Part shown: positions 1 to 11,499 of the stretch, one piece after another
Position numbering within the stretch: the first letter of the stretch is position 1
Layout: every line of letters begins with the position of its first letter
From: Globodera rostochiensis
Taxonomy: Eukaryota; Nematoda; Chromadorea; Rhabditida; Heteroderidae
Assembly (NCBI GenBank): GCA_018350325.1
Contig: JAEVLN010000009.1
Span: 3,051,559-3,115,558, forward strand
Direction: 5' to 3'
DNA length: 64,000 bases
Translations under genes and position numbers: made by a program
Notes under the pieces: model-generated
Databases searched by the model: none
What the model was told of the DNA's origin: nothing
Seen by the model: the letters and a program-made list of their open reading frames with translations, nothing else

Positions 1-360
1 AAGTTTTCTAAAGTTACATAATTTTTATTCGGAATTTGTCAACATAACGAGTTTTCTTTTTGACAATACTTCACGAAAAAATAACTTAAAAAGGTATTAT
101 CAAAAATGCTTAATTTAATAGTTATCCTATTAAAATCATCTAAAAACAAATCCGAATAAAATAAGGATAGAAAAAAGACGAAAAAATAGAAGCATCATGA
201 AAACGTAAAAAAATATTAATCATTTCATAACCAATAAACAAGTTTTTTTAATTGTGCAAAAACAAAATCAAAAAAAAAATGCAGAAAAATAGTAACATTT
301 CAAATATTTTTAGAATAATATTATTTAAAAATTTTTAGTACTAAAAGGAAATACAATTAG

Positions 361-532
361 AGGATTTCGTATTTGGCTAAACGGTTAAACTGGATAGACC
401 CTACGACAACAGGAACAGCTTAGAATTGAGGGCTAGACATCAGCTGTTGAATTTTTTGCTGATGAAATAAAACTTGTTGAAAATGGCGATGTATAAATCG
501 TTTAATGTTTATTGAAACATCTAAAAAGATGA
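361..532 (+). other. G+C islet, possible coding segment
   Basis: The first islet of the window lies at about 390-500 inside an A-rich matrix. In the standard code two plus frames are partly open; one gives KLDRPYDNRNSLELRARHQL starting at 387 and runs to TAA at 468. If TAA and TAG were read as glutamine, a second frame would run without TGA from the window edge to 530-532. I recognise no family. Frame choice is unresolved, so this is listed as an islet and not as a gene. Confidence 0.25.
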
Positions 533-822
533 ACATTTTTTGGAATATTGCAAATACACAAATTACTAAAACAGATAGTACTAATTTGTAAGTAAAATTA
601 TTACGAATTAAAATTTATAATCAGTTCGCAATACAATCAGAACAATTATAAAAGCTCGAAGCGTATCTTAATTAATTTAAATTGTAAATAAAAATAATAT
701 AAATGTATGAATACTTAAAGAGGCAAAACATTTATTTATCTATGGTGAGCTGCTTTCAATAAGTTTGATTCATTTATAAATTCAAATTAAACCCATTATA
801 AACAATTAAAAACAAAATAGTA

Positions 823-1082
823 ATTTAAAACGGCAGTCGAATTTAGTGGGACGGTAAATTATTAATTTACGAAAAGGCGTGGAGGATGAGCTCCTTTCAT
901 TAGTGGACGAAAAAGAATCACAATACGACCAACATCGAGATAGGGAAAAAACGCAATTACACAAGAAAAAGAATATTAATTATGATCGAATAAAAAAAAT
1001 TCAAAAAGATAAAAAAAATGATTTTTGTCATCTTTCAATTAATTCAACTATTAGGTGGATAATAATTAAAAAATGTAAATAA
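823..1082 (+). CDS. Hypothetical charged, coiled-coil-like coding segment (partial)
   Basis: A standard-code frame is open from 858 to a TAA at 1080-1082. The informative part follows an AG at 875-876 (ACGAAAAG, acceptor-like) and reads VEDELLSLVDEKESQYDQHR and then further K/R/Q/H-rich residues. The 5' part is locally richer in G+C than its surroundings; the 3' half dissolves into A-rich sequence and may be intron or chance extension. The peptide is strongly charged and would suit a helix or coiled coil. No ATG lies near the beginning, so if real it is an internal exon. I recognise no family. Confidence 0.3.
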
Positions 1083-1138
1083 AAAAATTAATGGTTCTGC
1101 TAAAATGCAACCTCAGCAACATTATTGTTTCATTTAAG

Positions 1139-1265
1139 TAAAATGATAAAATTATTAAATACCTGTAATCAAATATAAGTAAATCAAAAAATAGCACAAC
1201 TATAACGCTATTTAAAAACCATTTTAATCGTTTGAGGAAATACTAGATGACTCAAGCCAAGATTG
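1139..1265 (+). repeat. 125-bp inverted repeat, left copy (frameshifted member)
   Basis: This stretch matches the reverse complement of 10961-11089 over about 125 bp, with only about six differences in the 106 bp compared most closely. The pair is therefore an inverted repeat with copies about 9.7 kb apart. The left copy lacks one G present in the right copy (TTTGAGGAAA here, TTTGGAGGAAA there). That breaks the frame, open in the right copy, ending LEEILDDSSQD followed by TGA. Matching includes A-rich sequence upstream of the coding-like part, so the duplication copied genomic DNA and not a spliced transcript. Confidence 0.8.
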
Positions 1266-1379
1266 TTATAAAAAAATTTTGCATTGATTTGTTTTTTCTT
1301 AACAAAAAATAAAAACAAGTTTTTGTTAAAACGATTTAGAGTATAAAAATACTCGTAAATTGGTGCAATAAAGTCTGAA

Positions 1380-1556
1380 ATCAGCTTGGAGAAGCTGGTC
1401 AATCCCGAAAGGCAAAGTAATTAAGATAAAACTATATGATTTTAATATCCTTGTGTGCCTGCCACAGCGGCGCCCGCCGGAGTCATTGGACGGCAGCATT
1501 ATTAACGAAACGAAACAAAAATTGAAACTAAAATTATTAAATATTACGTATTAAAC
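1380..1556 (+). other. G+C islet pair, possible exons
   Basis: Two islets are close together. At 1362-1413 a frame reads IKSEISLEKLVNPERQS, after an AAAG acceptor-like site and before GTAATT. At 1414-1555 a second frame is open and contains PQRRPPESLDGSIINETKQ; its core, 1451-1500, is about 65 % G+C. All three plus frames stay open through that core, which is expected of G+C-rich DNA, so the frame is a guess. The surrounding matrix is A-rich on plus, which agrees with plus sense. Confidence 0.3.
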
Positions 1557-2310
1557 GTTTAAATATTAAGGAAAAGTTATGATGATTTAATAATAACACA
1601 CAAATTATTTAAAAAGTTTTCAACAGTAAATTTCCAAAAGAAATCAACGTATAGGTTTACTGCGAGTGAAACCTTTATATTTAACAAATAAAAAAAACTT
1701 TTAAAAAATAATTTATAAATAAATCGAAGTTAATTTAAAGTTTGTTTCACAATGAAATAAATTTACGTATTAAAAGTGACTTTGATTTAATTATTTATAA
1801 TAAATAATAATAAAAGAAATATTTATTAAAATTTAAATAAATCTATGAAACAATACTCTTGAATGTTTGTTTAAATTGCAAAATATTAAACAATCTGGCT
1901 TATGAAAAATTTTTTATATGGAGCGCGCTATAGTAACGTTTGTCATACCAATTATTTTGCAATCAAGTCAATTAAAAAACAATTTGTTTTATTTGAATCT
2001 GATTTCAACATAAGAGTGGACCAAAGCGAATATGACAAAATATATTAATAATCTATTCAATTTAATTTATTATCATCATCTGGCATTGTTTCTGATAAAT
2101 TACTTCTAATGAAAATTTCCCAAAGAAAAATCTAAACAATAACAAATGCTGTCTTCATCTGGAATATACGTATAACTCATACAAGTCAATTAATAAAGTT
2201 TAATTTAATATGCTAAATTAGACTTACATATTAATAAATGAATTTGTAAAAAAGTTTTTGACATTATTATAGTTTGAAAAGAATATGATCAATCACTACA
2301 TAAGCTGTAA

Positions 2311-2457
2311 TTAGTAATTACTGAAAAATGCTTAGGGATAAGTTCAAATACAGAAAAATTGTCATACGGCAAATGGCAAAGCTCTTTTGGTAATGCCCAA
2401 AGAAGGAATGTAGAGGTTCACCAGTCAACTCTAAACAAAAACTCCATTAATAACTGA
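2311..2457 (+). CDS. Hypothetical short coding segment
   Basis: A 48-codon standard-code frame runs stop to stop, ending at TGA 2455-2457, and includes the peptide EKLSYGKWQSSFGNAQRRNV. It coincides with a mild G+C rise at 2370-2440 on the A-rich strand. There is no ATG at its start and no recognised domain. Frames of this length occur by chance here; the balanced residue composition is the only extra support. Confidence 0.22.
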   Translation, partial: LVITEKCLGISSNTEKLSYGKWQSSFGNAQRRNVEVHQSTLNKNSINN

Positions 2458-3481
2458 ATAAAATTGTTATTTTAATCAAACAATAGGTTTGGAGTATTGT
2501 TTGTGACTCTCATCTCATTTTGCCAATTGTGCCCAATAAGTCATGTAAAATTTTCTTACGATGTCAATCAAAATTTATTCTTATTAGCGTTTATTTCAAT
2601 TTAAATTTAAACAAAATCAAATTACAAATCATGAATTAAGATAGCAAATATTAAGGGTTGTTAATAAGTAATTTAAAAAGCAATAGCTTATATATTTATG
2701 ATACTTTAAAGATTTTATTACATTTTGGTCGCATCAACTTTACGTTAAAATTGAGGGCATGTTGTTTATAAATACAACGGCGCGACGACTGTTCCAAATA
2801 ATACATTATTTAAATAATTTTTTAGCTGTTTCCCTTTAGATAAATAACGAATTATTATGTTTTTTATGATTTTGGTAATATTTAGCTATTTCATTTTAAG
2901 TAACAAAATATAATTTTATTACAACAAAATATTGTTTTCTATTAATTTCTACATTGTATGATATTTGAATTCTTTGCTTTTGCTTATTTTTGCTGTTTCT
3001 TTTTCAATTATGAATATTGCAGTCAAATTCTGATTATATCCCGCAAAAAAAGTTGGGATTTGTTATGTTTTTTGAGTGAGATGAAGTTTTTTTCCAAAAT
3101 TACACAAAATTTTAATACAATAATTTAAACATTTAGTATATTTAACATTGTCGGAGTGTGAGATACAAAATACATCGTAAATTGGTTTGTGGTTTGATGA
3201 TCGGCTACAGAGTCTTTATATAAATTTTTGGTAAATATTTTCTATTGTATTTTAATTATATATTCCATTTTTTTAAGTCCGAAATTTAATGCTTATCGTA
3301 ATTTTTTAATATTATTTTTAGTCTTTAAATAAAATGGTCGTCCGTTCGTTCCTATTCGTTAAAAACAATATGAATCGTGTTTCGAATTTTTTATTATTTG
3401 TTTGCAATTTTTTTTACGCTTGCGGACAAAAATTTGTTCAAACTGGTAATATTTTTTCTTAAAAGCATTCTTTTAAAATAG

Positions 3482-3546
3482 TCTTACCGGCTCAGCAATG
3501 TCCGCACAGAACTGCTCTCCCTTGCTGTACGGTTTTCGGGGACAGT
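3482..3546 (-). CDS. Candidate internal exon with canonical donor
   Basis: On the minus strand an islet follows an acceptor-like ACAAAAG and reads DTVPENRTARESSSVRTLLS before CCG|GTAAGA, a good 5' splice site. It is about 65 bp long and near 55 % G+C, while both flanks fall below 20 %. The matrix here has T over A on plus, so minus is the A-rich strand. I recognise no family and no neighbouring exon can be joined to it with confidence. Confidence 0.35.
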
Positions 3547-4381
3547 ATCTTTTGTCATTTTTTGATTTTATATAGTTGTTTTTGGTTTAATTTATTGCGT
3601 TCAGCGCGTTTGGCAAAATTGAAATATTACTCAAAATAGATATATGACAATTCCCCATCTGGCTCGGCTGCCTGGGTATAAATCAGAAGTTTTTTAAGTT
3701 ATTATTTTAGTGTAATTTAATATAAAATTAAACTTGCTCACGTAATGATTGGAGTCTATTATTATCATTATCAGTCGGAAAACGATAAAAAAACAATTTA
3801 AAAAAAATTAAAACATTTTATTTGTAATAAAACATTGCCTTTGCTATAATAAATTATTTGAAAAAAGAACAATCGCTGGATATGAAAATATATGTTTAAA
3901 ATCAAGTTTGTTGAGAATTATAAAATACAAACAGAATATAGTAAAATTTTTTGTTATTCAAATTTAAATCGTAGGAAAACATATATTATAATTAAATATA
4001 AGAAATAAAGTTTGCCAAGGTTTGTCTGAAATTTCAAATCATAAAGAGACATTTTAAATAAATTTTTAGTTACAGTAAAACACATTTAATACTGATTAAC
4101 GCTATAAAGTTAACATAACTCATTAAGATGGCAACACACAAACAAAACATGACAAATAATATAATTTAATTATTTTTCACATTTCACAACTGTTAATATA
4201 AGATAAAATTTAATTAAAATTACTAGAATAATATGCAGGTTTTTAGAATAAAACAAAAAATATAAATTTAACAAATTGGCAACATTAAACAAACAACTTT
4301 TATGTCACTGTGATCTAATAAAAGCATTTAAATTACTTAATTTGAAGTTTGTTCGGAGCGCATTTCAGGAAAAAATAAACG

Positions 4382-4555
4382 TAGTGGCGGATTTACGAAA
4401 CGCCCATAGTGGCGGATTTACGAAACGCCCATAATGGCGGATTTACGAAACGACCTGGCGGATTTACGAAACGCCCATAGTGGCGGATTTACGAAACGCC
4501 CCAAAATGGCGGATTTACGAAACGCCCATAGTGGCGGAATTTACGAAACGACCCA
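4382..4555. repeat. 25-bp minisatellite, seven copies
   Basis: The core GGCGGATTTACGAAACGCCC recurs with starts at about 4386, 4411, 4436, 4457, 4482, 4508 and 4533. Spacing is 25 bp except for one 21-bp and one 26-bp step. Copies differ mainly in the spacer (CATAGT, CATAAT, CCAAAAT). The period is not a multiple of three, and frames shift between copies, so a protein repeat is unlikely. The flanks carry a weak inverted match (TTGAAGTTT at 4342 and AAACTTCAAG at about 4577), which may mean that the array sits inside a small mobile element. Confidence 0.9.
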
Positions 4556-4970
4556 GCACGCATTTACGCAGCAATTAAACTTCAAGTTCATTATTAAATA
4601 AATGTACTCATAATTACGATTTTAAACAAATCAATCAAAAAACAATATTTGAAAATATGTAACCCTAAATTAATAAAGATATGAATATATATAAAAAAGT
4701 TTTAAAACCCCGACACGAAGTGATAATCAATATTATAAAAAAGTAGCCAGAAATATCAAAGTATTTAAAGTTTCAATCCTGGTTTCAAATAGTCAAAATG
4801 CTAATATTTTTAATAACCTAAAGAGTTAGAAATTAAAGTTCATTAAATTTTATTTGCTTAAATTAATTCTTGTTCTTATTTTATACAATTAACTTACGGT
4901 TTAACAAACTAATCATTTATAAGCAATAACAACATGCAAATAAAAATAAGTGGATGACAAATGCAAAGTG

Positions 4971-5050
4971 AAGGCCAACTCAATATTGTTACGATCAACA
5001 CATTTACGGGGGCAGAACGCCTTTAATGAGGCTAAACGATTCTACGGTAT
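4971..5050 (+). other. Islet with acceptor-like and donor-like borders
   Basis: A roughly 78-bp islet lies between GTGAAG and a GTATAAG site. One frame reads RSTHLRGQNAFNEAKRFYG. The other two plus frames are also open for 18-25 codons, so the frame is uncertain. It lies in A-rich-plus matrix, consistent with plus sense. Confidence 0.28.
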
Positions 5051-5832
5051 AAGCTAATTACAATAATGCATTAGAAATTAAACTTAATTTCTTTTGAATT
5101 ATTTATATGAAAGATGGGCATGAAGCCCGGGATGAAATTTAAACTAATTTTATAATTCAATTGCGTTTGCATTTTTTAAGTAAAAATAATTGTTGTATTT
5201 GGTTGGTTTTAATCACAAAAAGAATTAATTGATGGTTTAGTTGTATTAATGCAATAATATAATTTTTAAAAGTTAAATATAGATTAACATAAATAATTTC
5301 ATCAATAAGAATATACTTTTGGTCTCACAGTTCTTCATTCAATGAAATGTTAACCGAGTGATTTTTGTGAGTATTCATATATAATGTATCAATCTCGTTA
5401 GTGTAATTTATGAAATTATTATTAAATTATAATCTGATTAAAAATTTCTTATTATTTTGTAAGTAAAAGAGAGCATACTAAAAAAACATAGTGATGGTTG
5501 TCGCATGCACATTTTTGTTATTAATAATTAACAGTTAAACAAAATATCATTTATATGTTAATCTGAAATATTTACAATTTTTTTTATTACATTATTTTAT
5601 GTATCTTTATTCAATTCTTTAATTTAATACATAAATATTATTGGTTTCTACCTTTTTCAAATCGTATCAATGAAGAGATTCTATTTAATCAAGAAAATGT
5701 CATAATAAGCCAGAATATAAAAACAAAATTTATTTAAACATTAGCAATAAATAAATAAGCTTTGACAAGATCTCATTTTAGCTGTTGGTCTTGAATGGAT
5801 TTAATTTTATTTAAATAAAATATAATTCGTAA

Positions 5833-5937
5833 TTCGAGGGCGCCGACGCCGACTACGACGAAGTAGCTAGCCTCTATGGCGAAGAAGGCGATGCAGCATT
5901 TATTAAAAGACATGCAAAAACTAAAAAAATATGTTAA
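5833..5937 (+). CDS. Hypothetical acidic coding segment
   Basis: A 34-codon plus frame includes ADADYDEVASLYGEEGDAAF. It begins after an acceptor-like TTCGAG and ends at TAA 5935-5937. The core, 5839-5900, is about 58 % G+C in a matrix of about 18 %. The other plus frames meet TAG within 12 codons, so this frame is favoured. The product would be acidic and alanine-rich. If TAA/TAG were sense codons the frame would continue without TGA to about 6483. I recognise no family. Confidence 0.4.
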   Translation, partial: FEGADADYDEVASLYGEEGDAAFIKRHAKTKKIC

Positions 5938-6967
5938 ATTTTATTGGCATGTTATTTTCATTTAAAAACCAAATTTGATAATATTCAAAAGAAAATAATC
6001 AACAAATACAGAAAATAAATTGCACAAATAATTAAAATTCAGATACGCAAATTGTCGAAAAAAATATCTATGACATATGCTAGATAAAATAAAAAAACTA
6101 AATTTCGCCTTAACAAGCACAGTAATTCTTGTCCCAAAGAACTGCCAGAAATTGACAGCAAAAAATTTGAGATAATTTATAAATTTTATTTTGCAAAATC
6201 AAAGGCTACTTACATAAAATTTAAAACATATCAATCAAACACATCGTACTTTTTTATATGCAATTAACGTTAGTAACAAAATAATCAATATCATTAATTT
6301 TAAAAATTAAAAAGCAATATTGTTAACTTTATTATTTAACATCCATTTAAATATTTAATTGTTTAACTGAATTTTCGAATGAAAGCCGACTAAAAAAGTA
6401 CAAGAATTAAGTAATAAGAAGACTTAAACACAAGTATCAAATTCAGAAAAGTAATAATAGTGTATCAACTTCCGAAAATTCAATGATTTTGTATTTAACT
6501 TTGTTGTAAAAATTAATCGAATCCATTTATTTAATGCAAATTAAACAAAAGTTTCATTTAGGTAATTGTTTTAAACATAGGAATTATCATTTAAACATAT
6601 TTTCTTTTTGAGTTTCATGCAAGCGCAAAATATTTTTGTTTAATGGAAATTTATGGCGTACGGGTTTACTTATTTAAATTTCGATTTATGCAAAAAATTA
6701 AAATGCAACAATTTCCAAGTATTTAAATTGTTATTCTGGGTTTTTAGCAATATTTAATTTGTATTGACACGGCTGCACGTGTCCTTCCTTTTCCGTATTT
6801 AACTGATCCGGTTTAATTAAAATTTTTCGGGAGTATAATTTTATTTTTAGTTATTGTAAAATTTTTTTTGAATTCTGCAATTCAAAAATCAGCAATTCAA
6901 AAAAACATTCTATTTCATGTATTTTGATTTTAAATATATGTAATTCATTTTGCAAGATTGTTTTATT

Positions 6968-7046
6968 GTTTGTCACCAAAATAGAAGTTCTGCCACGAAT
7001 CGGGATAGACGTGTTGCTCATCTTATCGATGACGCCCTTATATATT
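6968..7046 (-). CDS. Candidate internal exon
   Basis: On the minus strand the islet follows TATATAAG and reads GVIDKMSNTSIPIRGRTSIL before a GTGACA donor-like site. It is one of several minus-sense islets (7300-7385, 7137-7207, 6731-6850) in a block where minus is the A-rich strand, so it could belong to one multi-exon gene running right to left. Joins between islets cannot be proved by eye. No family recognised. Confidence 0.32.
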
Positions 7047-7136
7047 TTTTAAGTCAATTGTTTGTATTTTGAAATCTATAAGGGATTATTTAGGTTGCAT
7101 AAATAGTTGCGTCACATAGAACTATTCCAATTAATT

Positions 7137-7385
7137 TTCTGTGCACGCGATTTTCTTGGCCGCTTTTGTTTTTCTCTTCAAAGCAGCTATTCTTTTGGTT
7201 TTTATCAAGCCAAAAATTTTGTATTTTTATTCAAATTTAATTTTTAGCGATGTTTTTTATTTTTTTCATATTTTTTGATTTTAAAGCGTTTTGCATTAAA
7301 ATACGCCACTCGAGCCAAACACTGAGGCTCTGACATATTGATGATCACCTCCACCACATACACAGCAGACCATTGTTGAAAATTT
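7137..7385 (-). other. Two minus-sense islets, possible exons
   Basis: The upstream islet (7300-7385) has an ATG in a favourable context and a short frame beginning MVCCVCGGGDHQYVRASVFG, which holds a CxxC pair. The downstream islet (7137-7207) has two overlapping open frames, one lysine-rich ending KTKAAKKIACTEN and one containing EEKNKSGQENRVHRKL. The CxxC hints at zinc binding, but too few ligands are visible to name a finger. Confidence 0.25.
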
Positions 7386-9081
7386 TATTTTTAATTGGGT
7401 GCATATAATTTTAATGTTTCTGTTTTTTAATTTAGATTCATTTGATTCAAAGTGTTATACTTCTTTATAAATGTGGAATGCACAACTGTTTGACCGGCTT
7501 AAAATTTTCCTCTAGTTTTTATTTTGCATTTTTGTTTTTGCAATTAACCCATCTTTATTGGGTGGATTCTTTGGTTTCTAGCGAGCAGCAGACTCTATCA
7601 TTATTTTAGCTCTCTAAATTTTTATTATAGCGTTTTCTTTATATGTAATTTATTTAAGTTAGAACTTTTTAGTTAGTTTTATATTTTAGTATTTTTTATC
7701 ACAACTTCCTTTTAAAACTGACACTAATAAATTTGGTTGTCTAATATTTGTATGAGAATTATTTGAGTTTGGTCTTTTATCAACTTTTGGCTTAAGACAA
7801 TTATTGAACACATAACCGGCATTAATTTTACATTTATAATTTTATCTGCATTAATAAATAAAAGTAAAAATTAATTATTGTTTTATATTAATTACATTTC
7901 TGCTGATCATATATGGATAGCACGCGGCCCCTCATTCGGCGGCGTTTTTATAAGGCTGGTTTCATTGGGTTAATTCTATTACATTTAAAAAAGTTTGTTT
8001 TGTAAATTTTAGTTGTTTGTTTATGACATCGGGGGTAAGTCACTCTCGAAGAATGTGTATGATAGGAAAACAGAAGGTAGGCGACAGAAGGCATTGCGCA
8101 ATTGGTAATCCAAAAAATGGATAATATGTACTTTTTTATAAAATGTTAATCCTTATGTATTTATAAGTTTTTATACCAAAAAAAAAATTTATTGTCGCAT
8201 TTTTTTAATCCAATTACTCGGTTCAGGAGCTAAATATATCTGTATTTAAAGCTTATTTATCGTTTTATTTTAAAATGATAACATTTTTAATGGTTAGCAA
8301 TTAATTTTACATATTTCAAGGTAAATCGTCGTTTTATTTTAATTTTTTGTTTCAATTTGCATATTTTTGTATTGTTGTTAAATTGTTTTTAATTTTGTAA
8401 AGGTTTTTGACTTAATTAATTATTTATAAAAAATTAAACGTAAATTTTACACGGCAACTTTATTTAGGAAGGTGTGAATTAAATTACCAACCTTTTTTTA
8501 TATTTTTCTTATAGTCTTTCTAAAAAAAAAATAAAACAAACTCGATGTTAAAACGAAATAGATTCTGTCGAATTCACAATTTCAGAAGCCTCTATCTTGA
8601 AGCGGTGCTTCCAATTATGGGTCGAGTTTAGGAATAAATTATAATTCTTTACATATATATATTTATTTATCATGATAATTTAATTTTTAGATTGGTAAAT
8701 TTTTAATTTTGTTGTAATCACTTTTTAGAAATATATAAATTAGAAACATATAAACGTATTATATTAAATTTTTTTTAATATATTAACAATAATTTATTGA
8801 TTTTTATTTAATATTCCTGTTAACTTTTAAGAAAAGAATTATTTTCCATAGCGTATCCAAATCAAATAATAGAATTTGTCAAAGAGATTAATTAATGAAG
8901 TTGATTTTTTTATTTACTTGCTTTTGATTCATTTTTTTATAGATTTGGATCGCATTTAATACTATATCATCAAAAAGGTGTGTCGGCTAATGTAGTTTAT
9001 TGAGAGATACAAAATAAATAAATTAGCGAGCAAACACTTTCCTTAGACGAATTACGCACAACTTCAAAAATATTACTTTAA

Positions 9082-9312
9082 AGCCTTGTATTGGTGGCGA
9101 TTGAACGGCCGACGGAAGATGACCATCACAGCATTGGCCAAAGCAAGTATTTCTTGGACCGTTTACTGTTAAGCCCGGAAATCAGCGCTGGCGAATGGGC
9201 TAGATTGAGAAATTTTTTAAGTTATGGCAAAATTTTGCATAGAGCAGCCTTCCTTTTATTAAATAGATATTCCACAAAATTTAATTTTGGCGTAGTCGGG
9301 TGGTTGCTGTGA
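9082..9312 (+). CDS. Hypothetical coding segment, about 75 codons
   Basis: The frame opens just after a TTTAAAG acceptor-like site and ends at TGA 9310-9312. It reads VAIERPTEDDHHSIGQSKYF, then LLLSPEISAGEWARLRNF, a balanced composition unlike the matrix; the minus strand is stop-interrupted here. Only the first 130 bp are G+C-rich, so the true exon may stop near the GTTATG at about 9220. The islet lies in a local 450-bp A-rich-plus pocket within a larger T-rich-plus block, consistent with plus sense. No conserved domain recognised. Confidence 0.45.
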   Translation, partial: SLVLVAIERPTEDDHHSIGQSKYFLDRLLLSPEISAGEWARLRNFLSYGKILHRAAFLLLNRYSTKFNFGVVGWLL

Positions 9313-10960
9313 CAGATTGTAACTTAGCATTTGGAATGTATGAAAAAAATTTCAATTGCAGAAGAAATAAATTACCAAATAGATCATTAGATTTATCAAT
9401 AATCCTTTATTTATCTTTAGTTTTTAATTCTGTTTATGACAACATTTAATTTATATAAATTATTAGTTTATTCGAAATTGGATTTTATTTCAATATCCGT
9501 ATTTTTTCTTTATGTATGTTAGCAAAATATTATTTTTTTAGTGCATTTATTAAAATATTTAAATCCTTAATAAAAGGTTAAATTGTTTTTGAAAATAGTT
9601 AATTGAAATAAATAGTCAATTTTTACTTTATTTTACTTTTTTCATGAATTTTCTCTCAAAGTTTATTAAATCTTTTTGAGCTAATTTGGTCGAAACCTAA
9701 TTAAATATTCTTCTCAGGCTTCTAGTTTATTGTCTTTTAATTTTTTTATGTTTTGCATTTATTAAAAGTATGCTATGTGTTATTTACTGCCTTATGGTAA
9801 TTCATCTAAACATTTATAATTAAACTTTTACACGCAATTTGAAATTGTTTTTCACAAAATATTGTAGAAGTGAAATATAACCAATTGCTTTATATGGTAA
9901 ATACAAACAAAAATTAATTCAAAAGTTTATAATTGATTTATTATTAAGCAACATTATAATTATCGTTAATTTTCTTTCTCGTTAATTTTTACTTTATTTT
10001 TTAGTAACTTTATAAGTTTAATTAGGGAAAATTGAGAATGATGAATAAATTGCAAGAATTTTGCGCTGTTAGTACTTCGTCATCTAAATATATTTTTTCC
10101 GAGTAGCTTTAATTTTTTTGTATTATATAAAATTTAATCTATTATCATATTTACACTGAGCACATCACTTTATTAATCTTTATAAAATACTAGCTTTAAG
10201 TATTTCTTTTTAAATCAAAATATTCTGCTAAAAAAATTATGGTTAAGCTCACTTTATTTAACTTATCATTATGATAAAAGGCTTTTGAGATATATACAAG
10301 TTAGATAAAATTGGTTCGAATAACTTCACTGGATACATTTTTCATTTTACACTTTTAAATTTTGCAAACAATAAATGCAAATTACAAATAAAAATTGTAT
10401 ATGATAATACAAAAATTCTAAGAAAAAAACTAATCATTTAAATTGTATGATTCAATCCTAAAATAAAAACAAAAAATTGACCAAACATAGCTTCCGCTAA
10501 ATAGTTTGTTTGACTTCCGGTAAAGACAAATTATTAAAATAAGTTTAAGTAATATTTTTTATAGAATTGTAAGCAATGAACGATCACATTAATATCTTCT
10601 AAAATAAAACTTTCTTTTAAATAAAGAAAATAATTTTTGCAATTAATTACATAATAATATTAAAACTTATAGTTTAATAATTTGCATAAACTCACATAAA
10701 AGATTTTTTTAAAAGTTTTTATAAGTACGCTTGGAAATTTTTACAAAGTACTTACACCTATAGAACGTCACTTTTACAAAATTATAAAATAATAAATGTC
10801 CATGCGATGTAAATTGCTTACCAAGCAAGTTTGTCGGCCAATACGCATTTCGGGCTAAATTCGAATTATGTTTATTGTTAACTATATTATTCATTGTGTT
10901 ATTTATTGTTTATTATTTTTGGTTTTCGAAAACAAAATCAATATAAAACTCTTTTATATC

Positions 10961-11089
10961 AATCTTGGCTCGAGTCATCTAGTATTTCCTCCAAACGATT
11001 AAAATGGTTTTTAAAAAGCGTTATAGTTGTGCTATTTTTTATTTACTTAGATTTAATTACAGGTATTTTATAATTTTATTTTGTTTACG
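10961..11089 (-). repeat. 125-bp inverted repeat, right copy (open frame)
   Basis: Partner of 1139-1265 in inverted orientation. Read on minus, an AATAG acceptor-like site precedes a frame giving TTITLFKNHFNRLEEILDDS and then SQD and TGA. The single extra G relative to the left copy keeps this frame open. Near-identity through the A-rich flank implies a recent segmental duplication, or a member of a dispersed repeat family present twice in the window. Confidence 0.8.
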
Positions 11090-11236
11090 TTTTAATATTT
11101 TTGATTTAACTGTTTTTATAATATTATCTTGTTGCTTTCTTGCTACCCAGCTTAACAATTGGGCAATTAAATTTAGGTGGTTATTTTTCTGAAGTTTTGA
11201 AATAAAATTATTTATTCTACATTTACTCTAGTAAGT

Positions 11237-11485
11237 TTATAACCGCATTAAGAATTTGGCCGATTTAATTATTCTCCCATGTCTCTTCATGGCTTTCTTT
11301 CTGGGCTGTTCATCTATCTGATTGTCCACGCCGTTGCGCATTGCGTTAACTTTAATATAAATCACCAACAATTTTTCTTAACAATTATATTTACTGTATC
11401 TCACGATCGTGTATTCGGCAACTTTAGTTGAGAAGGCCCTCCGAATGTGAGAATTTAATTTTATGGACGTTAATAAAGTATGTTT
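11237..11485 (-). CDS. Candidate gene segment, two in-frame islets
   Basis: On minus the first islet (about 11396-11470) reads HIRRAFSTKVAEYTIVRY and the second (11265-11350) AMRNGVDNQIDEQPRKKAMK, then a basic tail ending at TAA 11237-11239. Between them lie 45 bp starting GTAAAT and ending ATTAAAG. Removing them as an intron joins the islets in frame. However, 45 is a multiple of three and the gap contains one TAA, so read-through under a TAA-sense code also keeps frame. In that code a TGA-free frame runs from an ATG at 11495-11497 to TGA at 10145. The product would be basic. No family recognised. Confidence 0.42.
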
Positions 11486-11499
11486 TTAAGTTATCATTT

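Noticed and set aside
4499..4508. CCCCAAAA as ciliate-type telomere repeat
   Set aside because: Single occurrence inside the 25-bp minisatellite; no tandem C4A4 anywhere.
10709..11192. Separate small genes at 10709-10894 (minus) and 11004-11192 (plus)
   Set aside because: The plus ORF is antisense to the duplicated 125-bp segment and F/I/Y-rich; the minus ORF has a good GTAAGC site inside (about 10818) so at most its first third could be an exon.
10145..11497. 450-codon gene under a TAA/TAG=Gln code
   Set aside because: Not listed as a gene because TGA-free runs of this length are expected a few times in 64 kb at this composition, and the 3' part (below about 10,740) lies on the T-rich strand and looks like translated matrix. 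Retained only as evidence in the code hypothesis.
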